From NCBI GenBank assembly GCA_902760845.1, contig CACWHX010000015.1, positions 1 to 32,252 of the forward strand: a stretch of DNA of 32,252 nt. Direction: 5' to 3'. Each line of letters opens with the position of its first letter. Positions within the stretch are counted from its first letter, which is position 1. The position numbers and the translations under genes are program-made. The notes beneath the pieces were generated by a model, which saw only the letters and a program-made list of their open reading frames with translations, searched no databases and had not been told where the DNA came from. Shown here in pieces: positions 23,600 through 32,252 of the stretch. This stretch comes from Oscillospiraceae bacterium. GTDB taxonomy: Bacteria > Bacillota > Clostridia > Oscillospirales > Oscillospiraceae.

Positions 23600-24976
23600 T
23601 TATGATAAGGGGTGCACCATGTTTTCGGGCTTGACGTACCGGTCAAATTGCTCGCCCGTGAGCAGGCCGAGATCGACCGCCGCCTCGCGGAGGGTCATGC
23701 CCGTCTTGTGCGCATGCCGGGCGATCTTCGCCGCGTTTTCGTAGCCGATATATGGGTTCAGCGCCGTGACGAGCATGAGCGAATCGCGCAGGTGCGCCGC
23801 GATGACGGCGCGGTTGGCGCGGATACCGGCGGCGCAGTTGCGGTTGAATGAATCCATGACATCCGCCAGCAGGCGCGCCGACTGCAGGAAGTTATAGATG
23901 AGCACCGGCATGAACACATTGAGCTGGAAATTCCCCTGCGACGCGGCGAAGCCGACGGCCGCGTCGTTGCCCATGACCTGTACGGCCGCCATCGTGACCG
24001 CCTCGCACTGGGTCGGGTTCACCTTGCCGGGCATGATGGACGAGCCGGGCTCGTTCTCCGGGAGGATGAGCTCGCCGAGGCCGCAGCGCGGGCCGGAGGC
24101 CAGCCAGCGCACGTCGTTCGCGATTTTCATCAGATCGCCCGCGAGCGCCTTGAGCGCGCCGTGCGAAAAGACGAGCGCGTCCTTGCTCGAAAGGGCGTGG
24201 AACTTATTCGGCGCGGTGACAAATTCGCGCCCCAGCAGCGCGGAGAGCTCGGCCGCCGCCGCCTCGGCGAAGCCCGCCGGCGCGTTCAGCCCCGTGCCGA
24301 CGGCCGTGCCGCCGAGCGCCAGCTCCGCCAGCCCGGCGCACGAGACCGTGAGCATCTCGCGGCCGTGCGCGAGCATGCCGCTCCAGCCGCTGATCTCCTG
24401 CCCCAGCGTGAGCGGCGTCGCGTCCTGCAGATGCGTGCGGCCGATCTTCACCACGCCGCTGTACTCCGCGCTCAGGCGGTCGAACGTCTCCCGCAGCGCG
24501 TCGAGCGCGGGCAGCACCCGCTCCTCCACGGCCAGGCGCGCCGCAATGTGCATCGCCGCCGGGAATGCGTCGTTCGAGCTCTGCGAGCGGTTCACATGGT
24601 CGTTCGGATGCACCAGCGCCTCGCCCAAAAGGGCGTTTGCGCGGTTGGCGATTACCTCGTTCACGTTCATGTTCGTCTGCGTGCCGCTGCCCGTCTGCCA
24701 CACGACGAGCGGGAACTGCTCGTCCAGCGCGCCGGAGCGAATCTCGTCGCACGCCGCGCAGATCGCGTCCGCCCGGCGCTCGTCCAGCGCGCCGAGAGCG
24801 ACGTTTGCGCGCGCCGCCGCGCGCTTTACCGCCGCGAGCGCGTGGATGACCTCCCGCGGCATCCGCTCCTCCCCGATGCGGAAGTTTTCACAGCTGCGCT
24901 GCGTCTGCGCGCCCCAGAGTCTGTCCGCCGGAACGCGAATTTCGCCCATCGTGTCATGTTCAATGCGGTATTCCAA
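23600..24976 (-). CDS. fumC: Class II fumarate hydratase
   Basis: This enzyme interconverts fumarate and malate. The 458-residue protein shows the class II fumarase/aspartase features in order: [46 protein letters not shown] and the signature [29 protein letters not shown] and the N-terminal [18 protein letters not shown] favour fumarase over aspartase. I chose a TTG start at 24976 (AAAGGGG 9 bases upstream; begins [12 protein letters not shown]). An upstream start would add 22 residues that do not look like the family. It is first gene of the fumC-malic enzyme operon. Confidence 0.96.
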   Translation of the reverse strand: MEYRIEHDTMGEIRVPADRLWGAQTQRSCENFRIGEERMPREVIHALAAVKRAAARANVALGALDERRADAICAACDEIRSGALDEQFPLVVWQTGSGTQTNMNVNEVIANRANALLGEALVHPNDHVNRSQSSNDAFPAAMHIAARLAVEERVLPALDALRETFDRLSAEYSGVVKIGRTHLQDATPLTLGQEISGWSGMLAHGREMLTVSCAGLAELALGGTAVGTGLNAPAGFAEAAAAELSALLGREFVTAPNKFHALSSKDALVFSHGALKALAGDLMKIANDVRWLASGPRCGLGELILPENEPGSSIMPGKVNPTQCEAVTMAAVQVMGNDAAVGFAASQGNFQLNVFMPVLIYNFLQSARLLADVMDSFNRNCAAGIRANRAVIAAHLRDSLMLVTALNPYIGYENAAKIARHAHKTGMTLREAAVDLGLLTGEQFDRYVKPENMVHPLS

Positions 24977-25013
24977 TTCTGGTTTCCCCTTTCTGTCCCG
25001 GGAATATTGTTTT

Positions 25014-25042
25014 ATTATACCGCGTTTTTCCCGCAACGGCAA
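25014..25042 (-). promoter_or_regulatory. Promoter of the fumC-malic enzyme operon
   Basis: On the minus strand, TTGCCG (25037-25042) and a perfect TATAAT (25014-25019) are 17 bases apart. The -10 ends about 37 bases before the fumC start. Confidence 0.75.
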
Positions 25043-25051
25043 CCGCGGTTG
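25040..25051. promoter_or_regulatory. 12-bp palindrome between back-to-back promoters
   Basis: CAACCGCGGTTG is a perfect palindrome. It overlaps the -35 elements of both divergent promoters, fumC on the left and FHA-FtsW on the right. A protein bound here could block both. It may also be chance in GC-rich DNA. Confidence 0.4.
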
Positions 25052-25077
25052 TCAAAAAGCAGTCCCCATGATATAAT
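25049..25077 (+). promoter_or_regulatory. Promoter of the FHA-FtsW operon
   Basis: TTGTCA (25049-25054), 17 bases and TATAAT (25072-25077) form a strong sigma-A promoter about 55 bases before the start codon. Confidence 0.85.
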
Positions 25078-25132
25078 AAGTACCCTCTTCTTTTGATTTT
25101 ACACGCAATCCCCGGAAAGGAGGCGTTTTGCT

Positions 25133-26824
25133 TTGGAGGATCTTCTCGCCACCTGCGCCCACGTCGCGCACTTTCTGCTGCCGCTGCTGGCGCTGATCGT
25201 GCTGCTGCGCTGCGTGCGCTCCATGCTCAGCGGCCGCGCGGACCCGGAGACCTGGGGCTATCTCGTGACGCCGGAGGGACAGGTGCGTCCCCTGCTGCAC
25301 TGGGAGTGCATCATCGGCCGCTCCCGCTCGGCGGACGTGACGCTGCCGTTTTCCGACGTGGCGGGCGTCCACGCCGTTTTGATGCGAAACGACCGGGGCG
25401 AGTGGCGCATCCACGATCTCAGCCGCGGCGGCGGCGTGTTTCTCAACGGCAAGCGCGTCGAGGGCACGGAGCCGCTCGTGGACGGCGACATCATTCGCTG
25501 CACGACGCATATGCTGAAATTCGCCGCGAACACCGACGCGCACCGCGCCATTCAGGAAAAGCGCCGCGCCGTCGCGGGTTGGCGGGTCAGCCCTGCGGCG
25601 ACGCTCTTTTTCCTCACGCTGCTGCAGCTGCTGCTGGTGCTGGAATTTCTGCTTTCCGCCGACCCCGCTTACCGCTTCAACACCATTCTCGCGTTTTTCG
25701 CGCTCATCCTGATCGAGTGGCTGTGCTACCTGCTCATGCGCACGATGGACCGCTCCGGCTTTGAGGTGGAGACGCTCGCGTTTTTCCTCTGCACGCTGGG
25801 GCTTTCCGTGTGCGCGACGGCGACGCCCGCGGAGCTGACGCGGCAGGTCGTTCTGCTGCTCGCGGGCGTGGTGCTGTTCTTCCTCTTCGGCTGGTGGCTG
25901 CGTGATCTCAGCCACGTGAAGGCGCTGCGCTGGCCGGCGGCGCTCATGAGTCTCGCGCTGCTGGCGCTGAATCTCGTGGCGGCGCAGGAAATTTTCGGCG
26001 CGCGAAACTGGATCACCATCGCGGGCTTCTCGCTGCAGCCGTCGGAGCTTATCAAGGTCGCGTTCATCTATGTCGGCGCGACGACGCTGGACCGTATGTT
26101 TCGCAGCAGGAGCATCCTGCTCTTCATCGCGTTTTCCGCCGTGTGTGTCGGCGGTCTCGCGCTGATGGGCGACATGGGCGCGGCGCTGGTGTTTTTCGCC
26201 ACGTTTCTCGTCATCGCCTTTCTGCGCTCCGGCAGCATCGCCACGGTGCTGCTCGCCGTGACCTCCGCCGTGATGGCGGGGATGCTCGTGCTGAGCGTGA
26301 AGCCCTATGTGGCGCAGCGGTTCCAGACGTGGGGCCACGTCTGGCAGGACGTGAACGGCGCGGGCTATCAGCAGACGCGCGCCATGTCCGCCGCCGCGTC
26401 GGGGGGCCTGTTCGGCCAGGGCGCGGGCAGCGGCTGGCTCAAGAACATCGTCGCCGCGAACACGGACATGGTCTGGGCCATGCTGTGCGAGGAGCTGGGG
26501 CTGATCGTCGCCGTCATCGCGATCCTCGCCATCATCGCGCTCGCGATCTTCACGGTGAAAAACGCGGCGCGCAACCGCTCGTCATACTATGTCATCGCCG
26601 CCTGCGCCGCCGTCACGATGATGATGGTGCAGATGGGGCTGAACGTATTCGGCTCGCTGGACATTCTGCCCTTCACGGGCGTGACGTTCCCGTTCGTATC
26701 GCGCGGCGGATCGAGTCTCATCTCCTGCTGGATGCTGCTGAGCTATATCAAAGCGGCGGACACCCGCCGCGGCGGCAGCTTCATCGTGAAGGCCGCAAAG
26801 TCCGGAAAGGAGGCGGCAGCATGA
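25133..26824 (+). CDS. SEDS protein (FtsW/RodA/SpoVE) with N-terminal FHA domain
   Basis: SEDS proteins are membrane glycosyltransferases that polymerise peptidoglycan with a partner class B PBP. This 563-residue protein has one N-terminal span (about 10-27). A cytoplasmic FHA domain (about 55-130) follows, with the phosphopeptide-binding residues in IIGRSRSADVTLP, the DVAGVHA segment and FLNGKRV. About ten spans of the FTSW_RODA_SPOVE family come next. LQPSELIKVAFI and the C-terminal FVSRGGSSLISCWMLLSY are family hallmarks, and GDMGAALVFF is also typical. The FHA domain suggests control by a Ser/Thr kinase. The start is a TTG 9 bases after AAAGGAGG. It overlaps the PBP gene by four bases (ATGA), making the two a pair. 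Confidence 0.93.
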   Translation: MEDLLATCAHVAHFLLPLLALIVLLRCVRSMLSGRADPETWGYLVTPEGQVRPLLHWECIIGRSRSADVTLPFSDVAGVHAVLMRNDRGEWRIHDLSRGGGVFLNGKRVEGTEPLVDGDIIRCTTHMLKFAANTDAHRAIQEKRRAVAGWRVSPAATLFFLTLLQLLLVLEFLLSADPAYRFNTILAFFALILIEWLCYLLMRTMDRSGFEVETLAFFLCTLGLSVCATATPAELTRQVVLLLAGVVLFFLFGWWLRDLSHVKALRWPAALMSLALLALNLVAAQEIFGARNWITIAGFSLQPSELIKVAFIYVGATTLDRMFRSRSILLFIAFSAVCVGGLALMGDMGAALVFFATFLVIAFLRSGSIATVLLAVTSAVMAGMLVLSVKPYVAQRFQTWGHVWQDVNGAGYQQTRAMSAAASGGLFGQGAGSGWLKNIVAANTDMVWAMLCEELGLIVAVIAILAIIALAIFTVKNAARNRSSYYVIAACAAVTMMMVQMGLNVFGSLDILPFTGVTFPFVSRGGSSLISCWMLLSYIKAADTRRGGSFIVKAAKSGKEAAA

Positions 26825-28128
26825 ACAAGGTCAAGCGCCGCGCCATGTCTGCGCTGCTCGTGGCCGCGCTCATTCTCTGCGGTCTCGGCGTGTACATCGT
26901 GCGCTATGTCCGTCACGGCGCCGAGTGGGCGACCTTTGCCGCCAACAGCAGCGTCTATATCTCCGGCGTGCTCGCCACCGGCACGCTCACGGACCGCAAC
27001 GGCGTCGTGCTCGCCCGCGCGGCCGACGGGGAGCATACCTATGCCGACGACGCCGCGGTGCGCCGGGCGTGCTATCACGCCGTGGGCGACTACGCCGGCA
27101 ACGTCGGCACCGGGGCGCTGGTGGCCTTTTCCTCGCAGCTCGCGGGATACAATCCCATCACCGGCACCTACGCCTCCGGCGGGCACGAGGTCGCCCTCAC
27201 GCTCGACAGCGCGCTCTGCGTCGCGGCGCAGGAGGCGCTGAACGGGCAGAAGGGCATGGTGCTCCTGAGCAACTACAAAACGGGCGAGATTCTCTGCATG
27301 ACCTCGAACCCCACCACCGACCCCGCGGACGAAAGCGCCGCGCTCGCCGACGGGACGTATCTCAACCGCTGCATCAACTCGACGTTTACGCCCGGGTCCA
27401 TCTTCAAGCTCATCACCGCCGCTGCCGCCATCGAGAACCTTCCCGATCTCGACAGCCGCACCTTCACCTGCTCCGGCAGCATCGACGTCGCGGGCGTTAC
27501 GGTGACGTGCTCCGGCGTGCACGGGACGCAGAATTTTGAGGACGCGCTCGCAAACTCCTGCAACGTCGCCTTCGCGCAGATCGCGCTGGAGCTGGGCGGC
27601 GACACGCTGGAAAGGTACGTCTCCGACCTCGGCTTTACCGACGCGCAAAAGCTCGACAGCATCACCACCGCCGCCGGCAGCTTCACGAAGGACGCCGCCG
27701 GCACGCCGGGTCTCGCGTGGTCCGGCATCGGGCAGTTTGAGGATCTGATCTGCCCCTACTCCATGCTGCGGCTCGTCTCCGCCATCGCGCAGGGCGGCGC
27801 GCTCCCGGAGCCGACGCTGCTGCTCGACAACACGAACGGCACCACAACGCTGCTGCGCGCCGCGACGGCCGACAAACTGCGCGACATGATGAGCTACAAC
27901 GTCTATTCCCACTACGGCACGGACAACTTCCCCGGTCTGAATCTCTGCGCCAAGACCGGCACCGCCGAGGTGGGCGACGGCACGTCGCACTCGTGGTTCA
28001 CGGGCTTTCTGTTGGACGACGCGCACCCCTACGCCTTCGTCGTGCTGGTGGAAAACGGCGGCGGCGGTCTGAGCGTCGCCGGGCGCGTGGCAAACGCCGT
28101 GCTGCAAAGGGCGGTTTCGTCCGAATGA
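26821..28128 (+). CDS. Short class B penicillin-binding protein (transpeptidase)
   Basis: This 435-residue D,D-transpeptidase cross-links peptidoglycan made by the adjacent SEDS protein. A single N-terminal membrane anchor (about 10-28) precedes a short linker. The transpeptidase domain has SxxK at S193-K196 (TPGSIFKLITA), SxN at S246-N248 (ANSCNVAF) and KTG at 378-380 (CAKTGTAEVG). The non-catalytic N-terminal part is much smaller than in PBP2 or FtsI, like the PbpA type paired with FHA-linked SEDS proteins in other Gram-positive bacteria. All catalytic residues are present. The ATG lies inside the previous stop (ATGA). Confidence 0.94.
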   Translation: MNKVKRRAMSALLVAALILCGLGVYIVRYVRHGAEWATFAANSSVYISGVLATGTLTDRNGVVLARAADGEHTYADDAAVRRACYHAVGDYAGNVGTGALVAFSSQLAGYNPITGTYASGGHEVALTLDSALCVAAQEALNGQKGMVLLSNYKTGEILCMTSNPTTDPADESAALADGTYLNRCINSTFTPGSIFKLITAAAAIENLPDLDSRTFTCSGSIDVAGVTVTCSGVHGTQNFEDALANSCNVAFAQIALELGGDTLERYVSDLGFTDAQKLDSITTAAGSFTKDAAGTPGLAWSGIGQFEDLICPYSMLRLVSAIAQGGALPEPTLLLDNTNGTTTLLRAATADKLRDMMSYNVYSHYGTDNFPGLNLCAKTGTAEVGDGTSHSWFTGFLLDDAHPYAFVVLVENGGGGLSVAGRVANAVLQRAVSSE

Positions 28129-28224
28129 CGGGCAAAGCCGCCGGCTTGGGTCATTTCGCCGCCCCCGGGCGGAGCGGCGCTTTGTCCGGGAGAAATCTGG
28201 TCTTTTGGAATATCGGAGTCACAT

Positions 28225-30096
28225 ATGATTGATCTGTCGATCCGCGAGCTCGTCAAGGGCTTTGAAGTCGGAACCAACATCTTAGACGGCGTCACCTTCG
28301 ATGTGAACGCGGGTGAGCGCGTGGGCATCCTCGGCCGCAACGGCTGCGGCAAGACGACGCTGTTTCGCATTCTGTCGGGCGAGCTTTCGCCCGACAGCGG
28401 GGACGTCTCCATCGCCGCCGGCCGGCGGCTGGGCCTCATCTCGCAGATCCCGGTCTATCCCGACGGATGGACGACCGAGGACGTGCTGCGCGACGCGCAC
28501 CGCAGGCTTTATGACATGGAGCGGGCCCTCGCAAAGCTCGCCGAGCGCATGGCGGAGGACGATGATCCCGCGCTGCTGCGGGAATATGACCGGCTGAGCG
28601 AGGACTTTCGCCGTCTCGGCGGGTACGACATGGAGTTTGAGCGAAACCGCGTGGCAAACGGGCTGGACATTCCCGCCGCGATGCGCGCGCAGCCGTTTGA
28701 AAGTCTCTCCGGCGGGGAGAAGACGCGCGTGAATCTCGCGCGGCTCATTCTGGAGGATACGGACATTCTCCTGCTCGACGAGCCGACGAACCATCTCGAT
28801 CTGCGCGCGACGGAGTGGCTGGAGGACTATCTGCTCCACTTCCGCGGGACGGTGCTGGTCATCAGCCACGACCGGTATTTTCTCGACCGCGTGGTGCAGC
28901 GCTCGATTGATCTCAGCACCGGGCGGGCGGAGTTTTACAGCGGAAACTACAGCTTCTACGTCGTCGAGCGGCAGCGCCGCTTCGAGGAGCAGCTGAAGCA
29001 ATATGAGAAGGACCAGGCGAAGCTCCGGCAGCTGCAGGAGGCGGCGGAAAAGCTGCATCTCTGGGCCTTCATGGGCAACGACAAGCTGCACAAGCGCGCC
29101 TTTTCCATCGAAAAGCGGATGGAAAGGCTGGAGGCCACGGAAAAGCCCGCCGCCGAGCGGCGGCTGCACGCGCGCTTTTCCGAGCATGAATTTCGCGGCG
29201 ATGAGGTGCTCGCGCTCGAAGGGCTCTCCAAATCCTATGGGGAGCGGACGCTGTTTCACGATCTCAGTCTCACCGTCACGGGCGGAGAGCGCATCGCGCT
29301 CATCGGCGACAACGGCGCGGGCAAGACCTCGTTCCTGCGCCTGGTCATGAACGAGGAGACGCCGGACGCCGGCTGGGTGCGGCGGGGTCCCGCCGTGCGC
29401 ACGGCCTATCTGCCGCAGCTCGTGCGGTTCGACGCGCCGGAGCGCTCCATGGTGGACACGATGCTGTACGAATGCAGGTGCACCCCGCAGCAGGCGCGCG
29501 ACCGGCTGGGCGCTTACGGCTTCCGGGGCGAGGACGTGTTCAAATCCGTGGACGCGCTCTCCGGCGGGGAGCGCGCGCGCCTGCGGCTGTGCATGCTCAT
29601 GGGGAGCGAAATCAATTTCCTCGTGCTCGACGAGCCGACGAATCATCTCGACATCACGAGCCGCGAGTGGATCGAGGACGCGCTCTCCGATTACGGCGAG
29701 GCGCTGCTCTTCGTTTCGCACGACCGCTACTTCATTGAGAAATTTGCCACGCGCATCTGGGCGCTCGCGGACGGCGCGCTCACGGACTTTCGCGGCACGT
29801 TCGCGGAATTTCGCGCCTATCGCGCGCGGCAGGAATCGCTGACGCAGGCCGCGCGGCAGGCCGGGCGCAAAAAGGAGCCGAAGCCCAGGCGGAAGGGCGC
29901 GCCCAACGCCGCGCGGCAGCTCGCGCGCATCGAGCGCGACATTGAGCGGGCGGAGGCGCGCATGGAGGCGCTCGACGCGGCGTGCGAGCAGAACGCCTCG
30001 GACTATCAGAAGCTCATGGAACTCGACGCGCAGAAAGCCGCCCTGCAGGCGGAGCTGGACGCGCTGTATCAGCAGTGGGAGGCGATGGCGGAATGA
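28225..30096 (+). CDS. ABC-F family ATP-binding protein
   Basis: This soluble 623-residue protein has two ABC domains and no membrane span, typical of ABC-F factors that act on the ribosome (Uup/YdiF/EttA and antibiotic-resistance types). Domain 1 has Walker A GRNGCGKTT (near residue 36), signature LSGGEKTR and LLLDEPTNHLD. A helical linker (about 245-320) follows. Domain 2 has GDNGAGKTS, LSGGERARL and LVLDEPTNHLD. A basic, coiled-coil C-terminus (about 545-620) resembles Uup/YdiF. The linker does not let me call it a resistance factor. The gap of 96 bases after the PBP gene contains GC-rich dyads but no convincing promoter. GGAG lies 6 bases before the ATG. Confidence 0.94.
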   Translation: MIDLSIRELVKGFEVGTNILDGVTFDVNAGERVGILGRNGCGKTTLFRILSGELSPDSGDVSIAAGRRLGLISQIPVYPDGWTTEDVLRDAHRRLYDMERALAKLAERMAEDDDPALLREYDRLSEDFRRLGGYDMEFERNRVANGLDIPAAMRAQPFESLSGGEKTRVNLARLILEDTDILLLDEPTNHLDLRATEWLEDYLLHFRGTVLVISHDRYFLDRVVQRSIDLSTGRAEFYSGNYSFYVVERQRRFEEQLKQYEKDQAKLRQLQEAAEKLHLWAFMGNDKLHKRAFSIEKRMERLEATEKPAAERRLHARFSEHEFRGDEVLALEGLSKSYGERTLFHDLSLTVTGGERIALIGDNGAGKTSFLRLVMNEETPDAGWVRRGPAVRTAYLPQLVRFDAPERSMVDTMLYECRCTPQQARDRLGAYGFRGEDVFKSVDALSGGERARLRLCMLMGSEINFLVLDEPTNHLDITSREWIEDALSDYGEALLFVSHDRYFIEKFATRIWALADGALTDFRGTFAEFRAYRARQESLTQAARQAGRKKEPKPRRKGAPNAARQLARIERDIERAEARMEALDAACEQNASDYQKLMELDAQKAALQAELDALYQQWEAMAE

Positions 30097-30824
30097 AACA
30101 CACGGCTTCTCTTGGAATCGCGCTCTTTTGTCTTCTCGGCGGCGCGGTGCTGCGCTTTGCCATGCCGGGGCGCGATTTTCTTGGCTATACGCTCTGGGCG
30201 CTGGGGCTTCTGGTGTTCCTCTTCCCCCGGCTCCACGCCGGGGGCCGGGTCGCGCTCGCCGTGCTGGTGATCGCGGGCCTCGCCGTTTTTACCGCGCTGG
30301 AACTCCCCATCGTGCGCGCCGCGCGGACCGATCCCGATCCGAAGGCGGATTATGTGATCGTCCTCGGCGCGGGCGTGAACGGCTCCACCCCGTCGCTCTC
30401 GATGCTCGACCGGCTCACGGCGGCGCTCGACTATCTGAACACGTACCCGGACGCGGTCGCCATCGTCTCCGGCGGGCAGGGCACGGGCGAGGATATCACG
30501 GAGGCCGCCGCCATGCACGCCTGGCTCACGCAGCACGGCGTGGACGAATCGCGCATCGTGCAGGAGCCGGCGTCCACCAGCACCCGCTCCAATCTGGAAA
30601 ATTCCTTTGCCATCATCCGCGCGCGCGGCGGCGAGGTCGCGGACGGCGTCGCCATCGTGACGAGCGAATATCACCTCTATCGCGCGAAATGGATGGCGGA
30701 GGCGCTCGGTGCAAGGCCGCTTGGCGTCGCCGCGCGGACGGGACTGATCCCGATGCGCGTCAACTACTTCATCCGCGAGGCGTTTGCCGCGGCATACCTG
30801 CGCGTCGCCGGAATCGGAGCCTGA
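30093..30824 (+). CDS. YdcF/ElyC-like DUF218 membrane protein
   Basis: This is a 243-residue protein with two or three N-terminal membrane spans (about 5-70) and a DUF218 domain (about 85-240). The family motifs are visible: DYVIVLGAGVNG, AIVSGGQG, EPASTSTRSNLENS and VTSEYHLYRAKWMA. Relatives ElyC and SanA affect envelope and peptidoglycan precursor metabolism in Escherichia coli, and YdcF binds SAM; no enzymatic activity is settled. Its neighbours in this operon also concern the envelope. The ATG overlaps the ABC-F stop by four bases (ATGA). Confidence 0.9.
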   Translation: MKHTASLGIALFCLLGGAVLRFAMPGRDFLGYTLWALGLLVFLFPRLHAGGRVALAVLVIAGLAVFTALELPIVRAARTDPDPKADYVIVLGAGVNGSTPSLSMLDRLTAALDYLNTYPDAVAIVSGGQGTGEDITEAAAMHAWLTQHGVDESRIVQEPASTSTRSNLENSFAIIRARGGEVADGVAIVTSEYHLYRAKWMAEALGARPLGVAARTGLIPMRVNYFIREAFAAAYLRVAGIGA

Positions 30825-30834
30825 GGACGGACCT

Positions 30835-31422
30835 ATGGAAAAAGTCAACGTATACGACTGGGACAAAACGATCTTCCCCGTGGACAGCACGGTCGCGTTC
30901 TATCGCTGGTGCGTCCGCCGATATCCCGCGGTGCTGCGCGCGGGGCCGGGCGCGCTCGCCATGCTGCCGGGCTACCGCGCCGGGCGCTACAGCAAGACGC
31001 GCATCAAGGAGCGGTTTTACGGCTTTCTGCGCTACGTGCCGGACATTGACGCGGCGCTCGCCGCGTTCTGGGACGAGAATTTCCCCCGCGTGAACCAGTG
31101 GTATCTGGCGCAGCGCCGGCCGGACGATATCATCATCTCCGCCTCGCCGGAATTTCTCGTCGGCATCCCGGCCGGGCGACTCGGCGTGCGGCTGCTGGCC
31201 TCGCGCGTAGACAAGCGCACCGGCCTGACCGAGGGCGAAAACTGCCACGGCCCGGAAAAGGCCGCGCGGCTGCGCGCGGCGTACCCGGACACGGCAATCG
31301 CGGAATTTTACTCAGACTCTCTGAGCGACGCGCCGCTGGCGGAGCTGGCCGAGCGGGCGTTTCTGGTGGACGGCGACCGGCTGACGCCGTGGCCAGTCAA
31401 AAAGGAGGAGCGGAAGGTATGA
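30835..31422 (+). CDS. HAD-superfamily (HAD-IB-like) phosphatase
   Basis: This 195-residue haloacid-dehalogenase-type hydrolase has motif I DWDKT (D8 and D10, nucleophile and acid), motif II serine in IISASPEF, a later Lys in GPEKAARL, and motif III YSDSLSDAPL with the metal-binding Asp pair. The layout and short helical cap resemble HAD-IB enzymes such as phosphoserine phosphatase and membrane-lipid phosphatases. The substrate is not known. Start is the ATG at 30835, 10 bases after the DUF218 gene. Confidence 0.9.
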   Translation: MEKVNVYDWDKTIFPVDSTVAFYRWCVRRYPAVLRAGPGALAMLPGYRAGRYSKTRIKERFYGFLRYVPDIDAALAAFWDENFPRVNQWYLAQRRPDDIIISASPEFLVGIPAGRLGVRLLASRVDKRTGLTEGENCHGPEKAARLRAAYPDTAIAEFYSDSLSDAPLAELAERAFLVDGDRLTPWPVKKEERKV

Positions 31423-32141
31423 ACGATCTTTACCATGCATCCGATTACCGCGGCGCGGCGCGGCGTGCGCTCGCGGGCGCGTGGGGGCTTGCCGTAGGCG
31501 TGACGCTTGTGGCCGCGCTGCTGGGCGGTCTGCTGGGCGGCGGTGTCGGGTTTCAGTTCAGCCTTACCTACAGCATGGACTTTGACTCCGTCCAGGAACT
31601 CTATGATCGCATCCTGCGAGCCGATCCGCGGCTGATCCGCCCGCTCGGCGTCTTCGCTTCGATCTCCGGGATGCTCGGCTCGATCCAGTTCATCGTCGGC
31701 GGCACGATTGCCGTGGGCTACGCGCGCTTCTGCCTGCATCTGACGGACGGCGAGCCCGCGAGGTTTTCCGACATCTTCTCCGCGTTCGATATCTTCGGCC
31801 ACGCCTTTTTGCTGCAGCTTCTCACCTTTCTGAAGATTTTCGCGTGGGCGCTGCTGTTTTTCGTCCCCGGCATCGTCGCCGCCTATCGCTACGCCATGGC
31901 GCCGTTCATCCTTGCGGAGCAGCCGCAGCTCACCGCGGGGGAGGCCATCGAGCGCTCCAAGCGGATGATGGACGGCCACAAGGCCCAACTGTTTCTGCTC
32001 GATCTCAGTTTTATCGGCTGGGCGCTGCTCGCGGCGCTGACGATGAACATCGGCACGCTCTGGCTGAATCCATACGTCAACGTCTCGCGCGCCGTGTTTT
32101 ACCGCAGCGTATCGGCGACGCCGTACAGCCGAAATATATAA
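31419..32141 (+). CDS. DUF975 family membrane protein
   Basis: This 240-residue integral membrane protein resembles the DUF975 family of Firmicutes. It has about five or six spans. The N-terminus is polar (YHASDYRGAARRAL) and leads into the first span. The most typical part is the loop LLFFVPGIVAAYRYAMAPFI followed by AGEAIERSKRMMDGHKAQLF. No function is established for the family. It overlaps the HAD gene by four bases (ATGA) and has an AAAGGAGG site. It is the last gene before a hairpin terminator. Confidence 0.88.
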   Translation: MNDLYHASDYRGAARRALAGAWGLAVGVTLVAALLGGLLGGGVGFQFSLTYSMDFDSVQELYDRILRADPRLIRPLGVFASISGMLGSIQFIVGGTIAVGYARFCLHLTDGEPARFSDIFSAFDIFGHAFLLQLLTFLKIFAWALLFFVPGIVAAYRYAMAPFILAEQPQLTAGEAIERSKRMMDGHKAQLFLLDLSFIGWALLAALTMNIGTLWLNPYVNVSRAVFYRSVSATPYSRNI

Positions 32142-32144
32142 ACC

Positions 32145-32179
32145 AAACGGTCCGCCATCCAGAGGATGGCGGACTGTTT
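32145..32179 (+). terminator. Hairpin terminator of the FHA-FtsW to DUF975 operon
   Basis: A 16-base arm (32145-32160) pairs almost perfectly with 32164-32179 across a 3-base loop, starting 4 bases after the stop codon. The stem's own 3' end supplies three T; no longer T tract follows. Confidence 0.75.
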
Positions 32180-32217
32180 GCGTCAATAGAAAAATAAGGT
32201 TTTTGACAAACGGATGC

Positions 32218-32246
32218 GGGGTACGGGATTGTTCCCGGCCCCTTTT
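32218..32246 (+). terminator. Second terminator-like hairpin at the window end
   Basis: GGGG (32218-32221) and CGGG (32224-32227) pair with CCCG (32234-32237) and CCCC (32239-32242) around a 6-base loop, and TTTT follows at once. It may back up the terminator at 32145 or belong to a leader of the next gene, which is outside the window. Confidence 0.45.
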
Positions 32247-32252
32247 ATTACG

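Noticed and set aside
24161..25096. 311-codon plus-strand frame opposite fumC
   Set aside because: Antisense to a textbook class II fumarase; composition is Arg/Ala-rich with no motif.
32203..32208. TTGACA after the last operon, possible promoter for the next gene
   Set aside because: No -10-like hexamer lies 15-19 bases downstream; a terminator-like hairpin occupies that place.

Overview
The window looks like a GC-rich Firmicutes genome, most likely a gut-type member of the Clostridia (Oscillospirales-like). This rests on a ylxM-ffh-rpsP-khpA-rimM-trmD operon, a PolC-type replicative polymerase, an FHA-SEDS/PBP pair and consensus sigma-A promoters with 17-bp spacers. No RNA genes, insertion sequences, phage genes or CRISPR arrays were seen. 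The species cannot be named from the sequence alone.

Region 1 (1-9250, + strand) is housekeeping. A near-perfect promoter (133-161) drives ylxM, ffh, rpsP, khpA, rimM and trmD, for protein targeting, the small ribosomal subunit and tRNA modification. Here trmD carries a C-terminal GNAT acetyltransferase domain, and polC follows where rplS often sits. A separate promoter and a structured leader precede a cytidylate-kinase-like gene, which ends at a strong hairpin.

Region 2 (about 9360-22260) is an accessory cluster that is visibly less GC-rich than its flanks. For example, 29 of 60 bases are G/C in 10201-10260, against 40 of 60 in 8221-8280. A seven-gene minus-strand operon reads: LVIVD beta-propeller, glycyl-radical-enzyme (GRE) homologue, VOC/glyoxalase-fold protein, radical SAM activase, two SDR dehydrogenases and an SLC13/DASS anion transporter. 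Divergent from it, on the + strand, are a CobW/COG0523 GTPase, an unrecognised 157-residue protein, a second P-loop protein and a MATE exporter. A LysR regulator closes the block. The layout suggests import of an anionic substrate, radical or related cleavage, reduction or oxidation by the SDRs, and export. A metal- or cofactor-handling module may be attached. The GRE homologue keeps its active-site Cys but has Thr where the radical-bearing Gly should be and Gln where the usual Glu should be. This makes the cluster the best candidate for an undescribed system.

Region 3 (22414-24976, - strand) is a fumarase (class II) and malic enzyme pair, converting fumarate to malate to pyruvate.

Region 4 (25049-32180, + strand) starts from a promoter arranged back to back with the fumarase promoter, with a 12-bp palindrome between them. 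It encodes an FHA-FtsW/RodA (SEDS) protein, a short class B penicillin-binding protein, an ABC-F ATPase, a YdcF/DUF218 membrane protein, a HAD-IB phosphatase and a DUF975 membrane protein, and ends in a hairpin terminator.
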